Counted from the first letter of the stretch, positions 36,377 to 47,351 are shown. The stretch: 64,000 bases of DNA from Bifidobacterium pullorum DSM 20433 (GCF_000771405.1 NZ_JDUI01000013.1:1-64000); one strand, 5' to 3'. The notes: generated by a model not told the origin, from the sequence alone. Program-made: numbers and translations.

Positions 36377-38184
36377 AACGTGGACGTATCCGGGCATCCG
36401 GACTGGGGCAATTCGCCAACCGGTGCATCGCCATCGGTGTGGTGCTGGCCTTCATGGCCGTGCTGTGCCTGGGCAAGCTCATCGGCGTGCAGCTGCTGGA
36501 GGGTCGCGCCACCGCGCAGGCGGCCACGCAAAGCCGCACCATCACGGTGCCGATCCGGGCGAAGCGCGGCCGGATCCTGGACACCAACGGCAATGTGCTG
36601 GCGCAGAGCGTGGAACGCTACAACCTGATCGGCGACCCGCTGGCCGCTTCGACGTTCGTGCCGGTGGCCTGCGACTCCGCGGAGGAGAAGTCGCTCGGCT
36701 ACTGCCATCAGATCGACGGACAGCCGGTGGGCGCCACCGGTGCCGCCGCCGTCGCCCGCCTGCTCGCCACGGTGCTGGATGACGTCGATCCGCTGGAACT
36801 GGGGGCCCAGCTGGACGGTACGGGACGCTACCTGGTGCTTCGGCGTGACCTGACGCCGGAGGTCAAGCGCAAGATCGACGACCTGCATCTGGCCGGTGTG
36901 GTGTACTGCGAGCTGAGCAGCGACCGCATCTACTCGACCGGCACCCAGCTGGGGGCGCTGCTGGGCGGCGTGGACAACGACGGCGTGGGCGTCAACGGCA
37001 TCGAGCAGATGATGGACGAGAGCCTGACCGGCACCGACGGCTATGAGGTGTACCAGCGCGGCAACGGCGGCGAGGAGATCCCCGGCACCCTGACGGATTC
37101 GCAGGAGGCCGTGGACGGCAGCGACGTCAGGCTCACCATCGACCAGGACGTCGATTGGTACGTCAAGAAGGTGCTGATGGACGGCGTTGAGGAATTCGAC
37201 GCCTCATGGGCGATCGCCGTGGTGATGGACCTGCAGACCAATGAGATCGTGGCGCTGGAGGACACCGACCAGATCGAGGCGGGCAGCGACGACGCCAAGC
37301 TGAACGGTTCCCGGGCGGTCGGCGAGACGTTCGAACCCGGCTCGATCGGCAAGGTCATCACGATGGCCGGCCTGTTGCAGACGGGGTTGCACAAGGCCAC
37401 CGACCAGTTCATCGTGCCGTACAGCTTCACCAAGGACGGCCAGGAGTTCCATGACGCCACGGGGCACGGCGACGAGCATTGGACGCTGGCCGGCATCCTG
37501 CAGAACTCGTCGAACGTCGGCACGGTCATGGCCAGCGAGAACTACAGCAACGAGCAGCGCTACGAGTTCCTGACCAAGTTCGGCGTCGGCCAGCCCACCG
37601 GGCTGAACCTGCCCGGCGAATCCAACGGCATGCTGGCCTCGGCGGATTCATGGGACGGCCGCACCCGGGACACGGTGCTCTTCGGTCAGGGCTACACCGT
37701 GAACGCGCTGCAGCTGACCAACATCGTGGCGACGATCGCCAACGGCGGCGTGCGGCACCAGCAGTCGCTGATCAAGTCGATCACCGACGGGCAGGGGCGC
37801 AGCACCTCGCCGGACAAGGGCGAGGCCGTGCGCGTGGTCGATGAGCAGGTGGCCGCGGACGTGCTCAACGCCATGGAATCGGTGGCCGAGGAATACGACA
37901 ACGTCGCCAAGGTGGACGGCTATCGCGTGGCGTCGAAGACCGGCACCGCCGAGGTGGCGGGCGCGGACGGCCGATTGACGTCGATTGTGTGCGACTGGTC
38001 GGGCATCATTCCCGCCGACAACCCGCGTTTCGTGGTCACCGTGGTGATCAAGGACCCGCAGAAGGGTGGTTTCGGCGGTCTGACGGCCGGCCCGCTGTTC
38101 GCCAGGATTGGTGAATTCCTTATGCAGAAATACGAGGTGCCGGCCTCCGAGCCGCGGACCGATGCTATTCCGGTGGATTGGTGA
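36373..38184 (+). CDS. ftsI: Septal transpeptidase FtsI (class B PBP)
   Basis: Class B penicillin-binding protein of 603 residues that cross-links septal peptidoglycan. A short cytoplasmic tail and one membrane helix (about 17-38) precede the PBP dimerisation domain (RAKRGRILDTNGNVLA about 61-76). Transpeptidase motifs are SIGK at 324-327 (catalytic Ser324), SSN at 379-381 and KTG at 522-524. It ends after the transpeptidase domain, with no PASTA repeats. It overlaps ftsL by 4 bases and works with FtsW, encoded further along the same cluster. Confidence 0.97.
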   Translation: MKRGRIRASGLGQFANRCIAIGVVLAFMAVLCLGKLIGVQLLEGRATAQAATQSRTITVPIRAKRGRILDTNGNVLAQSVERYNLIGDPLAASTFVPVACDSAEEKSLGYCHQIDGQPVGATGAAAVARLLATVLDDVDPLELGAQLDGTGRYLVLRRDLTPEVKRKIDDLHLAGVVYCELSSDRIYSTGTQLGALLGGVDNDGVGVNGIEQMMDESLTGTDGYEVYQRGNGGEEIPGTLTDSQEAVDGSDVRLTIDQDVDWYVKKVLMDGVEEFDASWAIAVVMDLQTNEIVALEDTDQIEAGSDDAKLNGSRAVGETFEPGSIGKVITMAGLLQTGLHKATDQFIVPYSFTKDGQEFHDATGHGDEHWTLAGILQNSSNVGTVMASENYSNEQRYEFLTKFGVGQPTGLNLPGESNGMLASADSWDGRTRDTVLFGQGYTVNALQLTNIVATIANGGVRHQQSLIKSITDGQGRSTSPDKGEAVRVVDEQVAADVLNAMESVAEEYDNVAKVDGYRVASKTGTAEVAGADGRLTSIVCDWSGIIPADNPRFVVTVVIKDPQKGGFGGLTAGPLFARIGEFLMQKYEVPASEPRTDAIPVDW

Positions 38185-38208
38185 TCACTGTAAGGAGAGG
38201 CGGGGCCG

Positions 38209-39093
38209 ATGAGCATGGTGAGCGGTTCGGGCGCGTGCCGGATGACCTTGGCGGATCTGGCGTCGCGGTACGGCTTCGAATTGGTGCCCCGGTTCGCGCA
38301 GGGGGTGACGGTGACGTCGCTGGCCGATGACGTGGATTCGGTGATTCCCGGTTCGCTGTATGTGCCGTCGGGCGCGGTGAACATGGAGCGTCTGGAGCGT
38401 GCCGTGGCGCGGGGCGCCTACGCGGCGTTGGTGCCGCGCGCGTTGCGCGGCGCCGGCGAGCGGCTGTCGATTCCGCTGCTGCTGGGGGATTATCGGGATG
38501 GGCAGGTGGCGGCCATGGCCGATGCGCTGACGGGCGCGCCCGCGCAGGCGCTGGCGATGTTCGCCTGTCTGGGGCGCGACGCCTCGTCGAGCGAACGCAT
38601 CGCCCGGCAGCTGGGGGAGTTCCTGCATATGCTGGGCAATCCGGTGGGGGTGCTCTGCGCCTCCGATACGCAGTCGCTGGACCGGTACGTCGATATGCGG
38701 TTCCCGTTGGGCGTGCTGGACGTGCGCAGGACACTGTCGGTGTGTCTCGAGGACGGGGCCTCCGCCATGGTGATTGCGTTGGACGACGACACGGTGCGCC
38801 ACGGCGCGTTGTGCGCGGCCGACATCGATGTGCTGGGCATCGAGGCCGATACCGATGCCGAGCGGGACGTGATGGATGAGCGCGCCCGCCGGATGTACGG
38901 ATATGTGATGGACGAACGCGGGCGGGTGGTTGGACGCACCGCGGAATCCGACGCCTTCGCTCGGCAGGCGGCCGACATCGAGGGCGGAGAGTCGTGGCAG
39001 ACGCTGTCCCTGGTCATCGCGATGGCGATGGCCGCGGGCGTGCGCCGGTCCAATATCAGGAGCGCCTTGCGCGTGTCCCGGGAATTGTCCTGA
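38209..39093 (+). CDS. Degenerate MurE-like protein without ATP-binding site
   Basis: A 294-residue protein sitting exactly where murE lies in dcw clusters, between ftsI and murF. Its N-terminal part (about 11-75: TLADLASRYGFELVP, VTVTSLADDVDSVIPGSLYVP, then RAVARGAYAALVP) follows the MurE N-terminal domain pattern. The next part lines up with the MurE central domain, but the P-loop GTNGKTT is replaced around residues 116-125 by ACLGRDASSS, and no TNL or SSHxL motif is left intact. The C-terminal ligase domain is missing; real MurE has about 480-530 residues. It therefore cannot be a normal ligase. AGGAGAGG precedes the ATG. The reading frame is intact, so it seems retained rather than decaying. 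The homology is my own alignment by eye. Confidence 0.7.
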   Translation: MSMVSGSGACRMTLADLASRYGFELVPRFAQGVTVTSLADDVDSVIPGSLYVPSGAVNMERLERAVARGAYAALVPRALRGAGERLSIPLLLGDYRDGQVAAMADALTGAPAQALAMFACLGRDASSSERIARQLGEFLHMLGNPVGVLCASDTQSLDRYVDMRFPLGVLDVRRTLSVCLEDGASAMVIALDDDTVRHGALCAADIDVLGIEADTDAERDVMDERARRMYGYVMDERGRVVGRTAESDAFARQAADIEGGESWQTLSLVIAMAMAAGVRRSNIRSALRVSRELS

Positions 39094-39114
39094 ACCGGTA
39101 TGAGAGGAGCGGGT

Positions 39115-40614
39115 ATGGAAACCGAATCGACCATGATGCCGATGACGGTGCAGGAGGTCGCTGATGCGGTCGGTGGACGTCTGACGGTATCGGCCGGTGC
39201 GGCTGCCGACGCCGACACGGTGGTGACCTGCGCGGTCAGCGACTCGCGGCAGGTCCGCCCCGGAGCGGTGTTCGTAGCGATCGCCGGAGAGCGTGTGGAC
39301 GGTCATGATTTCGTGGGCACCGCCGGCGAGGCGGGTGCCGCCGTGGCCCTGGTGAACCATGAGGTGGACGCCCCGACGGCGCAGATCGTCGTCGACGACA
39401 CGGTGGCCGCCCTGGGCGCCCTAGCGCGGCGCAACATCGAACTGCGGCGCGCTGCGGGCGATCCGTTCACGATCGTCGGCATCACCGGCTCGGTGGGCAA
39501 GACCACGACCAAGGACATGCTGTCCGCGTTGCTGGGGGACATGGGACAGACGGTGGCGCCGGTCGGCTCGTTCAACAACGAGATCGGGCTGCCGCTGACC
39601 GCGCTGAAGGTCGGCGAGCGCACCCGGTTCCTGGTGGCGGAGATGGGCGCCAACCACGTCGGCGAGATCGCGCGGCTGACCACCGTGGCGCCGCCGGACA
39701 TCGCCGTCGTGCTGAAGGTGGGCGTGGCCCATCTGGGCGAGTTCGGCTCGGTGGAGCGCATCCTCGAGGCCAAAAGCGAGATCGTGCGCGGGCTTGTGCC
39801 CGGCGGTCTGACGATTCTCAACGCCGACGACGAGCATGTGGTCACGATGGGCGCGATCGCCCCGGGCGAGGTGCTGTGGTTCGGCGTGGACGCCGCGGCC
39901 GCACGCGACGGTGGCTGCTCGGCCCAGAACATCGACGTGGACGGCTTCGACCGTCCCCGGTTCACGCTGGTCACCCCGGATGGAGCGCGCACGCCGGTGC
40001 GGCTGGGCATCTGCGGGCGGCACAACGTGATGAACGCGTTGGCCGCGGCCTCGGTGGCGTACCGACTGGGCATGGCGCCCGAGCGGATTGGTACGGTGCT
40101 GGGCGGGCTGACCCGCATCAGCCCGCATCGCATGGCGGTGTCCACCGTCGAACGCGGCGGGGCGGCGTTCACGCTGATCGACGATTCGTTCAACGCCAAC
40201 CCGGATTCGATGCGCGCCGGCCTTGACGGATTGCGCTCCTGGGGCGACGGGGAGCACACGCGTCCGTTCCGCATCGCCGTACTGGGCGCGATGCTGGAGC
40301 TGGGCGAGAACGAGACCGAACTGCATCGCGGCGTGGGTGAGTACGCCGTCGGCAGCGGGGTGGACGCCGTCGTGGCGGTCGGCCGCGCGCAGGATCCGCA
40401 TGTTGATGCGCTGGCCGAAGCGGTCGCGGACGGGGCAAAGCGGGCCGCTGCCGAGTCCGGACAGGATGGCGTCTCGATAGACTGGGTGCATGACACCGAC
40501 CAGGCCGATGCGGTGGTCACCCGTTTGGCGCGCGATCATGCGGACACCGTGGTGTTGCTGAAGGGATCGCATGTCTCCGGGTTGAGCGCATTGGCCGAAC
40601 GATGGACGGTCTGA
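39115..40614 (+). CDS. murF: UDP-MurNAc-tripeptide--D-Ala-D-Ala ligase (MurF)
   Basis: ATP-dependent ligase of 499 residues that adds D-Ala-D-Ala to the peptidoglycan precursor. The N-terminal Mur domain shows CAVSDSRQVRPGAVFVAI. The P-loop is GITGSVGKT (122-130), followed by NNEIGLPLT, EMGANHVGEI and the C-terminal DDSFNANPDSM. The SVGKTTTKD pattern separates MurF from MurC, D and E. The ATG at 39115 has GAGAGGAG just upstream; the ATG at 39100 lies before that site. It is the only complete tripeptide-region ligase here, since the MurE slot upstream is degenerate. Confidence 0.97.
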   Translation: METESTMMPMTVQEVADAVGGRLTVSAGAAADADTVVTCAVSDSRQVRPGAVFVAIAGERVDGHDFVGTAGEAGAAVALVNHEVDAPTAQIVVDDTVAALGALARRNIELRRAAGDPFTIVGITGSVGKTTTKDMLSALLGDMGQTVAPVGSFNNEIGLPLTALKVGERTRFLVAEMGANHVGEIARLTTVAPPDIAVVLKVGVAHLGEFGSVERILEAKSEIVRGLVPGGLTILNADDEHVVTMGAIAPGEVLWFGVDAAAARDGGCSAQNIDVDGFDRPRFTLVTPDGARTPVRLGICGRHNVMNALAAASVAYRLGMAPERIGTVLGGLTRISPHRMAVSTVERGGAAFTLIDDSFNANPDSMRAGLDGLRSWGDGEHTRPFRIAVLGAMLELGENETELHRGVGEYAVGSGVDAVVAVGRAQDPHVDALAEAVADGAKRAAAESGQDGVSIDWVHDTDQADAVVTRLARDHADTVVLLKGSHVSGLSALAERWTV

Positions 40615-40654
40615 AGGCACGAATGAGGTACACGACGCGAATGGAGCATCGCAG

Positions 40655-41755
40655 GTGATTGCAGTCATTATCGGAATCTTGGTTTCACTGGTGGTCATGA
40701 TCGTGGGCACGCCGCTGCTGATCCGTCTGGTGCACAGGCTGCACTACGGGCAGTACATCCGGCAGGATGGTCCCCAGAGCCATCAGGTCAAGCGTGGCAC
40801 GCCGACGTTGGGCGGCGTGGTCATCAACCTGGCCATTGTGCTGGGGTGGCTGGCCTCCGCCATCTACCGGCTTGTCGTGTTCGGGCATCCGATCTCGATG
40901 TCGGCGGTGCTGGTGCTGTTCGCGATGGTCTCGATGGGCATCCTCGGGTTCATTGACGATTTCGCCAAGGTGCGCAAGAAGCAGAACGAGGGCCTGTCGG
41001 TGATGGGCAAATTCATCGGACAGTTCATCTTCGCCACGCTGTATGCGGTGTTGGCGCTCATCATTCCCACCCGTTCGGGCTTCCCGAGCGCGCAGGCTGG
41101 CATGAGCTTCATCGAGGAGCCGTTCTTCAGCTTCGAATTCGCGGGCAAGGTGGTGGCGATCATCCTGTTCGTTATCTGGGTGAACTTCCTGATGACCGCG
41201 TGGACGAACGCCGTCAACCTGAGCGACGGTCTCGACGGCCTGTGCACCGGTTCGTCGATGATCGCGTTCACCGGCTACGGGCTGATCGCCTTCTGGGAAA
41301 GCTACCATCTCAAGGGCGCCGGCCATGAGGGATTCGAGTACGCGGTCTCCGACCCGCTGGATCTGACCATCATCGCGTTGTGCGCGGCGGTGGCCTGCTT
41401 CGGCTTCCTGTGGTTCAACTCGAACCCCGCCACGATCTTCATGGGCGACACCGGCTCGCTGGCGCTCGGCGGACTGTTCGCGGCGATGTCCATCGCCACC
41501 CACACCGAGTTCCTGGCCATCATCATCGGCGGCCTGTACGTCATCGAGGCGATGTCCGATGTCATCCAGGTCGGTTCGTTCAAGCTCACCGGCAAACGCG
41601 TGTTCAGGATGGCGCCCATCCACCATCATTTCGAGATGCTGGGATGGACCGAAAGCAAGGTTGTCGTGCGTTTCTGGATGGTCGAACTGATCTTCGTGCT
41701 GATCGGCCTGGTGGTGTTCTACGGCGACTGGGTCGCCCGTTCCGGCCTGGTGTGA
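40655..41755 (+). CDS. mraY: Phospho-MurNAc-pentapeptide transferase (MraY)
   Basis: Integral membrane enzyme of 366 residues with about ten membrane helices. It transfers phospho-MurNAc-pentapeptide to undecaprenyl phosphate to give lipid I. Motifs are [26 protein letters not shown] (acidic pair), [24 protein letters not shown] and [13 protein letters not shown]. The start is GTG at 40655 with GGAG 8 bases upstream. It lies between murF (40-base gap) and murD (32-base gap). Confidence 0.98.
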   Translation: MIAVIIGILVSLVVMIVGTPLLIRLVHRLHYGQYIRQDGPQSHQVKRGTPTLGGVVINLAIVLGWLASAIYRLVVFGHPISMSAVLVLFAMVSMGILGFIDDFAKVRKKQNEGLSVMGKFIGQFIFATLYAVLALIIPTRSGFPSAQAGMSFIEEPFFSFEFAGKVVAIILFVIWVNFLMTAWTNAVNLSDGLDGLCTGSSMIAFTGYGLIAFWESYHLKGAGHEGFEYAVSDPLDLTIIALCAAVACFGFLWFNSNPATIFMGDTGSLALGGLFAAMSIATHTEFLAIIIGGLYVIEAMSDVIQVGSFKLTGKRVFRMAPIHHHFEMLGWTESKVVVRFWMVELIFVLIGLVVFYGDWVARSGLV

Positions 41756-41787
41756 CCGGTATCGAGGATGAACGGAGGATGCAAGAT

Positions 41788-43230
41788 ATGAATCAGACGG
41801 TGGATTGGTCCACGAAGACCGTGGTCGTGGCGGGACTGGGCGTGTCCGGACGCGGCGTGGTGGAGGTACTGACCGGACGCGCCGGCAGGGTGATCGCCGT
41901 GGACGAGCACAAGCCGGAGGCCGACCTGCACTCGTTCGACGACCTGGACTGGGATGCCGTCGACCTGATGGTCACCTCGCCGGTGTTCCCGCCGAACACC
42001 CCGTTCATCCTTGAGGCGCAGCGCCGCGGCATCCCTGTGATCAGCGAAGTGGAGCTGGCATGGCTGCTGCGTGCGGACTCGTCGCGCACCGGCCGTCCCG
42101 CGCCGTGGATCGGCATCACCGGCACCAACGGCAAGACTTCGACCACGGAGATGACCGCGGCCATGCTCCAGGCCTGCGGCTGGGACGCCCCCGCGGTCGG
42201 CAACATCGGCAAGGCCGTCTCCCACGCCGCGGTCGAGCCGGAGCATGACGCGCTGTGCGTGGAACTGAGCTCGTTCCAGCTGCATTTCACGGATTCCCTG
42301 GCCTTGGACTGCGCGGTGATCACCAACCTGGCCGCCGACCACCTGGACTGGCATGGCGGCATGGAACGGTACGCGGCCGACAAGGCGAAGGTGTTCCACG
42401 GGGTCACGCGCGCGCTGGTCTACAACGCCGACGACGCCCGCGTCACCGATCTGGCGGAGCACGCCGAACCGGCGGAGGGGTGCCGGAAGGTCGGTTTCAC
42501 GTTGCATGAGCCCGTCGCCGGACAGATCGGCGTGCGTGACGGCTGGATCGTGGACATGAGCGGCGTGGCGGGCGACCCGGTCGGACAGGCGCGGCGCATC
42601 GCCCCAATCCTGGAGTTCCCGCACCTGTGCGAGCCGGACGGCACGGTGTACCCGCATCTGCTGGCCGACGCGCTGGCCGCGCTGGCGTTGGTGCTGGGCA
42701 TGGGCGTCGACTGCGCGACCGCGGTGGATGCGCTGCAGCGGTTCTCCCCGGGCGGGCACCGCATCCAGACCGTGGCCGTATTGCACGGTCCGCAGGGGGA
42801 CGTCCGTTTCGTCGATGATTCCAAGGCGACCAACGCCCATGCGGCGGCGGCGTCGCTGAGCAGCTTCGGGGCCAAGAGCGTGGTGTGGATCGCCGGTGGG
42901 TTGGCCAAGGGAGGCCGGTTCGAACAGCTGATCGCCGATCAGGCCCAGCGGATCAAGGCGGCCGTCGTCATCGGCGTCGACCAGCAGCCGATGCTGGAGG
43001 CGTTCGCCGCAAGCGCCCCCGACATCCCGCTCACCGTCATCGACCCGGCGGACAAGGCAACCGTGATGGCTCGAGCCGTCGAGGCGGCGGGCGCGTTCGC
43101 CCGGCCCGGCGACGTGGTGCTGATGGCGCCGGCCTGCGCGTCGATGGACCAGTTCGTCTCCTATGCCGACCGCGGCGACAGGTTCGCCGAACAGGCCCGG
43201 CTGTGGGTGGCTGCCCATGCCCAAGCCTAG
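41788..43230 (+). CDS. murD: UDP-MurNAc-L-Ala--D-Glu ligase (MurD)
   Basis: Cytoplasmic ligase of 480 residues that adds D-glutamate. The N-terminal nucleotide-binding domain begins [15 protein letters not shown]. The P-loop is GITGTNGKT (109-117). Further landmarks are [38 protein letters not shown] and ending [13 protein letters not shown]. The ATG at 41788 is best spaced from CGGAGG at 41773-41778; an ATG at 41779 touches that site. The frame extends upstream into mraY in another frame, which is not a fusion. It overlaps ftsW by 14 bases. Confidence 0.97.
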   Translation: MNQTVDWSTKTVVVAGLGVSGRGVVEVLTGRAGRVIAVDEHKPEADLHSFDDLDWDAVDLMVTSPVFPPNTPFILEAQRRGIPVISEVELAWLLRADSSRTGRPAPWIGITGTNGKTSTTEMTAAMLQACGWDAPAVGNIGKAVSHAAVEPEHDALCVELSSFQLHFTDSLALDCAVITNLAADHLDWHGGMERYAADKAKVFHGVTRALVYNADDARVTDLAEHAEPAEGCRKVGFTLHEPVAGQIGVRDGWIVDMSGVAGDPVGQARRIAPILEFPHLCEPDGTVYPHLLADALAALALVLGMGVDCATAVDALQRFSPGGHRIQTVAVLHGPQGDVRFVDDSKATNAHAAAASLSSFGAKSVVWIAGGLAKGGRFEQLIADQAQRIKAAVVIGVDQQPMLEAFAASAPDIPLTVIDPADKATVMARAVEAAGAFARPGDVVLMAPACASMDQFVSYADRGDRFAEQARLWVAAHAQA

Positions 43231-44485
43231 GCAGACGCGGTCCACCGTCACCGCGGGTTCCGGAAAATCGACTCGTCCGGGCCAGTCGCGGACGGTGCGG
43301 GTGCCCAAGCATGACGGGGCGGAGGACTTCCACCGGCACACCGGATGGCGGAGCCTGCTCAACCCGTTGTGGTGCTATCACGGTTTCCGTGTGGCGGTGC
43401 TGGTGCTCACCTGCTTCGGCGTGATTATGGTGTTCTCCAGCTCCTCCGTGGACATGGTGTCGCAGGGGGCGTCCCCGTGGCGTCAGGCGTTGAACCAGGG
43501 CGTCTATTGCGTCATCGGCCTGGCACTGGCGCTGCTGACCATGCACATGCCCTGCCGTCTGTACCGGAAGCTGGGGCCGGCGGCCATCGGCGTCGCGATG
43601 CTGCTGCAGGCGCTGACCCTGACGCCGTTGGGCATCACCCAGTACGGCAATACCGGATGGATCGGCATCGAAGGCGTCTTCACCCTCCAGCCGGCGGAGG
43701 TCATGAAGCTTGCGCTGTGCATCTGGATGCCCTCCGCGCTGATCGTGGCGCGCAAACGGTCGCAGGAGCGGGGCGTGCTCGCCTATCTGGGGCCGGGCCT
43801 CGTCTATCTGGCGTGTCTGGCGTTGGTGATGCTGGGCAAGGACATGGGTACGGGCATGATCATCGTGGCGATCGGCGTCGTCGCGTTCCTCATCGGAGGG
43901 TTCCCGCTCAAGTGGATGGCCCTCGGCGTGGGGGTGATCGGTGCGGCCGCGGCGGCGTTCGTCATCTCGAGCCCGAACCGTCTGAACCGTGTGCTCGCCG
44001 CCTACACGGCCTGCTCCGGAACCAACACGCAGGGCGTGTGCTACCAGTCCATCCACGCGCGCTACGCCATCGCATCTGGCGGCCTGCTGGGCGTCGGCAT
44101 CGGCAATTCCCGCGAGAAGTGGAACTATCTGCCCGCCGCCCACAACGACTTCATCTTCGCGATCATCTGCGAGGAGACCGGGTTCATTGGCGGCGCGCTG
44201 GTCATTCTGCTGTTTGTCGTCATCGGATGGTGCCTGCTGGCCATGGCGCTGCAGTCCCGCAACCGGTACGCGTCGATGGTGCTGGTATGCGTGGCCTGCT
44301 GGCTGGTCGGACAGGGGTTGGTCAACATCGCCGTCGTGGTGGGGCTGCTGCCGGTGATGGGCGTGCCGATGCCGTTCGTCTCCGCCGGAGGCTCGTCATT
44401 GATCATGTGTCTGGGCGCGGCGGGAGTCGCGGCGAGCATGATGCGCGACAACCCGCAGGTCGGCGCCGAGCGCGTCACCGTCTGA
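43217..44485 (+). CDS. ftsW: FtsW, septal peptidoglycan polymerase (SEDS family)
   Basis: Polytopic SEDS glycosyltransferase of 422 residues that polymerises lipid II at the septum with FtsI. A basic cytoplasmic N terminus (about 1-50) precedes about ten membrane helices. Family features are [27 protein letters not shown], the extracellular [40 protein letters not shown] and [17 protein letters not shown]. It starts inside the end of murD, and murG begins 86 bases later. Bracketing by murD and murG argues for FtsW rather than RodA. Confidence 0.97.
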   Translation: MPKPRQTRSTVTAGSGKSTRPGQSRTVRVPKHDGAEDFHRHTGWRSLLNPLWCYHGFRVAVLVLTCFGVIMVFSSSSVDMVSQGASPWRQALNQGVYCVIGLALALLTMHMPCRLYRKLGPAAIGVAMLLQALTLTPLGITQYGNTGWIGIEGVFTLQPAEVMKLALCIWMPSALIVARKRSQERGVLAYLGPGLVYLACLALVMLGKDMGTGMIIVAIGVVAFLIGGFPLKWMALGVGVIGAAAAAFVISSPNRLNRVLAAYTACSGTNTQGVCYQSIHARYAIASGGLLGVGIGNSREKWNYLPAAHNDFIFAIICEETGFIGGALVILLFVVIGWCLLAMALQSRNRYASMVLVCVACWLVGQGLVNIAVVVGLLPVMGVPMPFVSAGGSSLIMCLGAAGVAASMMRDNPQVGAERVTV

Positions 44486-44571
44486 GCCTGCGGGCGGGCC
44501 GGCGGTGTGCGGGGCAGGATCGGGGCGTGAATGTCGGCGTGGGACTTCCCCGTGGACTAAGCTCATATGCT

Positions 44572-45744
44572 ATGAGTAACGGAATCACGCGTATCGTGTT
44601 GGCCGGCGGTGGCACGGCCGGTCATGTCAACCCGCTGCTGGCGGTGGCCGATGCCATCAGGAAGGCCCTGCCGGATGCCGAAATCGGCGTGGTCGGCACT
44701 GCGGTGGGGTTGGAGCACGATCTTGTGCCGCAGGCCGGATACGAGCTGGAGACCATCGAGAAGGTGCCGTTCCCCCGGCGTCCCGGCATGGCCGCGCTGC
44801 GGTTCCCCGCGCAATGGAAGCGCGAGACGGGCAAGACCAAGGAGATTTTGGAACGCCGGCAGGCGCAGGCCGTGGTCGGCTTCGGCGGCTATACCTCCGC
44901 GCCGGTGTACGCGTCGGCCCATGCGCTGGGCATCCCGATCCTCATCCATGAACAGAACGCCAGGGCCGGCATGGCCAACAAGCTGGGGGCCCGGTGGGCG
45001 GATTACATCGGCACCGCGTATGACGAGACCGGGCTCAAGCCCCGCCGCGGCGCGCGCATCGAACGGGTGGGACTGCCGCTGCGTCCGGCGATCGCCGATC
45101 TGTGCCGCGCCATGGAACACGACCGTGCCGCGGCCCGGCGGGAGGGCGCCGCGCGTCTGGGGGTCGACCCCGGCCGTCCGATCGTGGTGGTGACCGGCGG
45201 TTCGTTGGGCGCCGCCAACGTCAACCGGGCGATGGCGGCCTCCGCGTCGGCGTTGCTCGCCCACGCGCAGGTCATCCATCTGACGGGCAAGGGCAAGGCG
45301 GACGAGGTGCGCGAGCTGGTTTCGGTCAGCGCCTCGGACGGGGCCGTCGCCGGGTTGGGTGAGGAGAGCCTCGGCACGGGCGACTATCATGTGGCCGAAT
45401 ATCTGGAGCGCATCGATTGGGCGTTCGCCTGCGCCGACCTGGTGGTCTGCCGGTCCGGCGCCGGCACGGTCAGCGAACTGACGGCGCTGGGCGTGCCCGC
45501 GGTGTATGTGCCGCTGCCGATCGGCAACGGCGAGCAGCGGTTCAACGCGGAGCCTGTGGTGCGTTCCGGCGGCGGCCTGATGGTCCCGGACCGCGAATTC
45601 ACCAAGGAATGGGTCGTCGACCATGTCCCGGACCTGCTCGCCGACCACGGGACGCTGGAGGGGTACGCCGAGGCCGCATGGCGGTACGGCATCCGTGACG
45701 CCGCCGAGACGATGGCGGCCCGCGTGCTTGAGATGATCGACTGA
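44572..45744 (+). CDS. murG: UDP-GlcNAc transferase making lipid II (MurG)
   Basis: Peripheral membrane glycosyltransferase of 390 residues that adds GlcNAc to lipid I. The N-terminal G-loop is GGGTAGHV (12-19), the second is [32 protein letters not shown] and [24 protein letters not shown] are diagnostic of MurG. The ribosome site is weak, and the upstream frame through ftsW is open but in the wrong frame for a fusion. It includes an acidic insert around residues 250-270 ([18 protein letters not shown]) that is longer than in E. coli. Confidence 0.97.
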   Translation: MSNGITRIVLAGGGTAGHVNPLLAVADAIRKALPDAEIGVVGTAVGLEHDLVPQAGYELETIEKVPFPRRPGMAALRFPAQWKRETGKTKEILERRQAQAVVGFGGYTSAPVYASAHALGIPILIHEQNARAGMANKLGARWADYIGTAYDETGLKPRRGARIERVGLPLRPAIADLCRAMEHDRAAARREGAARLGVDPGRPIVVVTGGSLGAANVNRAMAASASALLAHAQVIHLTGKGKADEVRELVSVSASDGAVAGLGEESLGTGDYHVAEYLERIDWAFACADLVVCRSGAGTVSELTALGVPAVYVPLPIGNGEQRFNAEPVVRSGGGLMVPDREFTKEWVVDHVPDLLADHGTLEGYAEAAWRYGIRDAAETMAARVLEMID

Positions 45745-45788
45745 ACCGGGATACGGGAATACCGGAAACGTTAGGGAAGGAGCGGACA

Positions 45789-47351
45789 GTGTCCGAACCA
45801 ATCGCAACCACCGCAATCACGCTTGACCCCACGGTCGCGGCGTTCGATGCCGACGATCGCGTGGATCGGCTCGGACGGACGCATTTCATCGGCATCGGCG
45901 GGGCGGGCATGAGCGTGCTGGCCGAGATGCTGCACGAGCAGGGGGTGAGCGTCGACGGTTCCGATCGCGAGCCGAGCGCCAAAACCGAACGCCTGCAGTC
46001 GCTCGGGATTCCGGTGCAGTTCGGGCAGCGGGCCGAGAACGTCGCCGGGGCCGCGACGGTCGTGTACTCCAGCGCCATCAAGCCCGACAACCCGGAGATC
46101 GTGGCCGCGCACTCGGCCGGTGCCCGCATCGTGCACCGCAGCGATATCCTGGCGTTGCTGATGGCGGCCAAACGCGCCGTCACCGTGGCCGGCGCCCACG
46201 GCAAGACCACCACCAGCTCGCTGCTGGCCCATATCCTGGTGCAGGGCGGTACCGGCGAACTGGCCGACCCGAGCTATGCCATCGGCGGGTCGATCCAGTC
46301 GGCGGACGGCGTGAACCGTGACGGCGGCCATGCCGGCCGCGGTTCGGTGCTTGTGGCGGAGGCCGACGAATCCGACGGCAGCTTCCGCAAATACCATCCG
46401 GACATCGCCATCGTGACCAACGCGGAGCCGGACCACCTCGACCACTACGGCACGGGGGAGCGGTACCATGCGGCGTTCGTCGACCATGTCGGCCACGCCC
46501 GCGGCTCGGTCGTCATGTGCGCCGACGACGAAGGCTGCCTGACGGTGCTGCGCGCGCTGGATCCCGATACCGCCGCGCGGACGGTCGTGTACACCACGCA
46601 GGACCCCACTGCATTGGGCGAGCTGAACGGCGCCGCCGTCGTGCGGATCGAATCGGAACAGGAGAGCGCCGGCGACGGCCACGAGCGGTTCGTGCTGCGC
46701 ATCCCCGCCTCGCTCGCCTCCGACGAGCGGGAGAACGTCGTGCCGGTGGAGCTGTCCATCCCCGGCCTGCATAACGCGCGGAACGCGGCCGCGGCGATCA
46801 TCGCGGCCGGCCTGCTGGGCATGCCGTATGAGGACGCCGCGCATGCCGCGACGTCGTTCCTGGGCGCCGCCAGGCGTTTCCAGATCTGCGGCGCCGTCGA
46901 CGGCGTGACCGTCATCGACGACTACGCGCACCATCCCACGGAGATCGCCGCGCTGCTGGACGCCACACGTCGTCGGTACCCGCGCTCCCGGATCCATGTG
47001 CTGTTCCAGCCTCACCTGTTCTCCCGGACCAAGTTCTTCGCGCGTCAGTTCGCCGAGGCGCTGTCCAAGGCCGATGACGTGATCGTCTCCGGCATCTTCC
47101 CCGCGCGCGAACGGCAGGAGGATTTTCCCACGGTGTCGGCGGCGACGATCGTCGAGGCGGCGAAGGCCTGCGCAACGGGGCGGACCCCGCACATCGAGGC
47201 GGTCGAGGACATGCGCGAGGGGGCGGCGGCGCTGGCCGGCCGGGCTCAGGCCGGTGACGTGGTGCTGACGGTGGGCGCCGGCGACGTCAACCGGATGGAT
47301 GCGGAGCTGCTGCGCCTGCTTGAGGCGCGCGACGGCGGTATGACGCGATGA
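45789..47351 (+). CDS. murC: UDP-MurNAc--L-alanine ligase (MurC)
   Basis: ATP-dependent ligase of 520 residues that adds L-alanine, the first stem-peptide residue. The N-terminal domain has HFIGIGGAGMSVLAEML. The P-loop is GAHGKT (135-140) with TTTSSLLAHIL after it. Others are EADESDGSF, TNAEPDHLDHYG and DDYAHHPTEIAALL. The start is GTG at 45789 after GAAGGAG. ftsQ begins in its stop codon (ATGA). The order murG-murC-ftsQ is common in actinobacteria. Confidence 0.98.
   Translation: MSEPIATTAITLDPTVAAFDADDRVDRLGRTHFIGIGGAGMSVLAEMLHEQGVSVDGSDREPSAKTERLQSLGIPVQFGQRAENVAGAATVVYSSAIKPDNPEIVAAHSAGARIVHRSDILALLMAAKRAVTVAGAHGKTTTSSLLAHILVQGGTGELADPSYAIGGSIQSADGVNRDGGHAGRGSVLVAEADESDGSFRKYHPDIAIVTNAEPDHLDHYGTGERYHAAFVDHVGHARGSVVMCADDEGCLTVLRALDPDTAARTVVYTTQDPTALGELNGAAVVRIESEQESAGDGHERFVLRIPASLASDERENVVPVELSIPGLHNARNAAAAIIAAGLLGMPYEDAAHAATSFLGAARRFQICGAVDGVTVIDDYAHHPTEIAALLDATRRRYPRSRIHVLFQPHLFSRTKFFARQFAEALSKADDVIVSGIFPARERQEDFPTVSAATIVEAAKACATGRTPHIEAVEDMREGAAALAGRAQAGDVVLTVGAGDVNRMDAELLRLLEARDGGMTR

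Noticed and set aside
43345-45744. An open frame running through ftsW into murG that would suggest a 799-residue fusion (and similar extensions of rsmH into mraZ and murD into mraY).
   Set aside because: The upstream part is an alternate frame of a recognised gene and has no domain of its own; each real gene has its own start codon next to the conserved N terminus.
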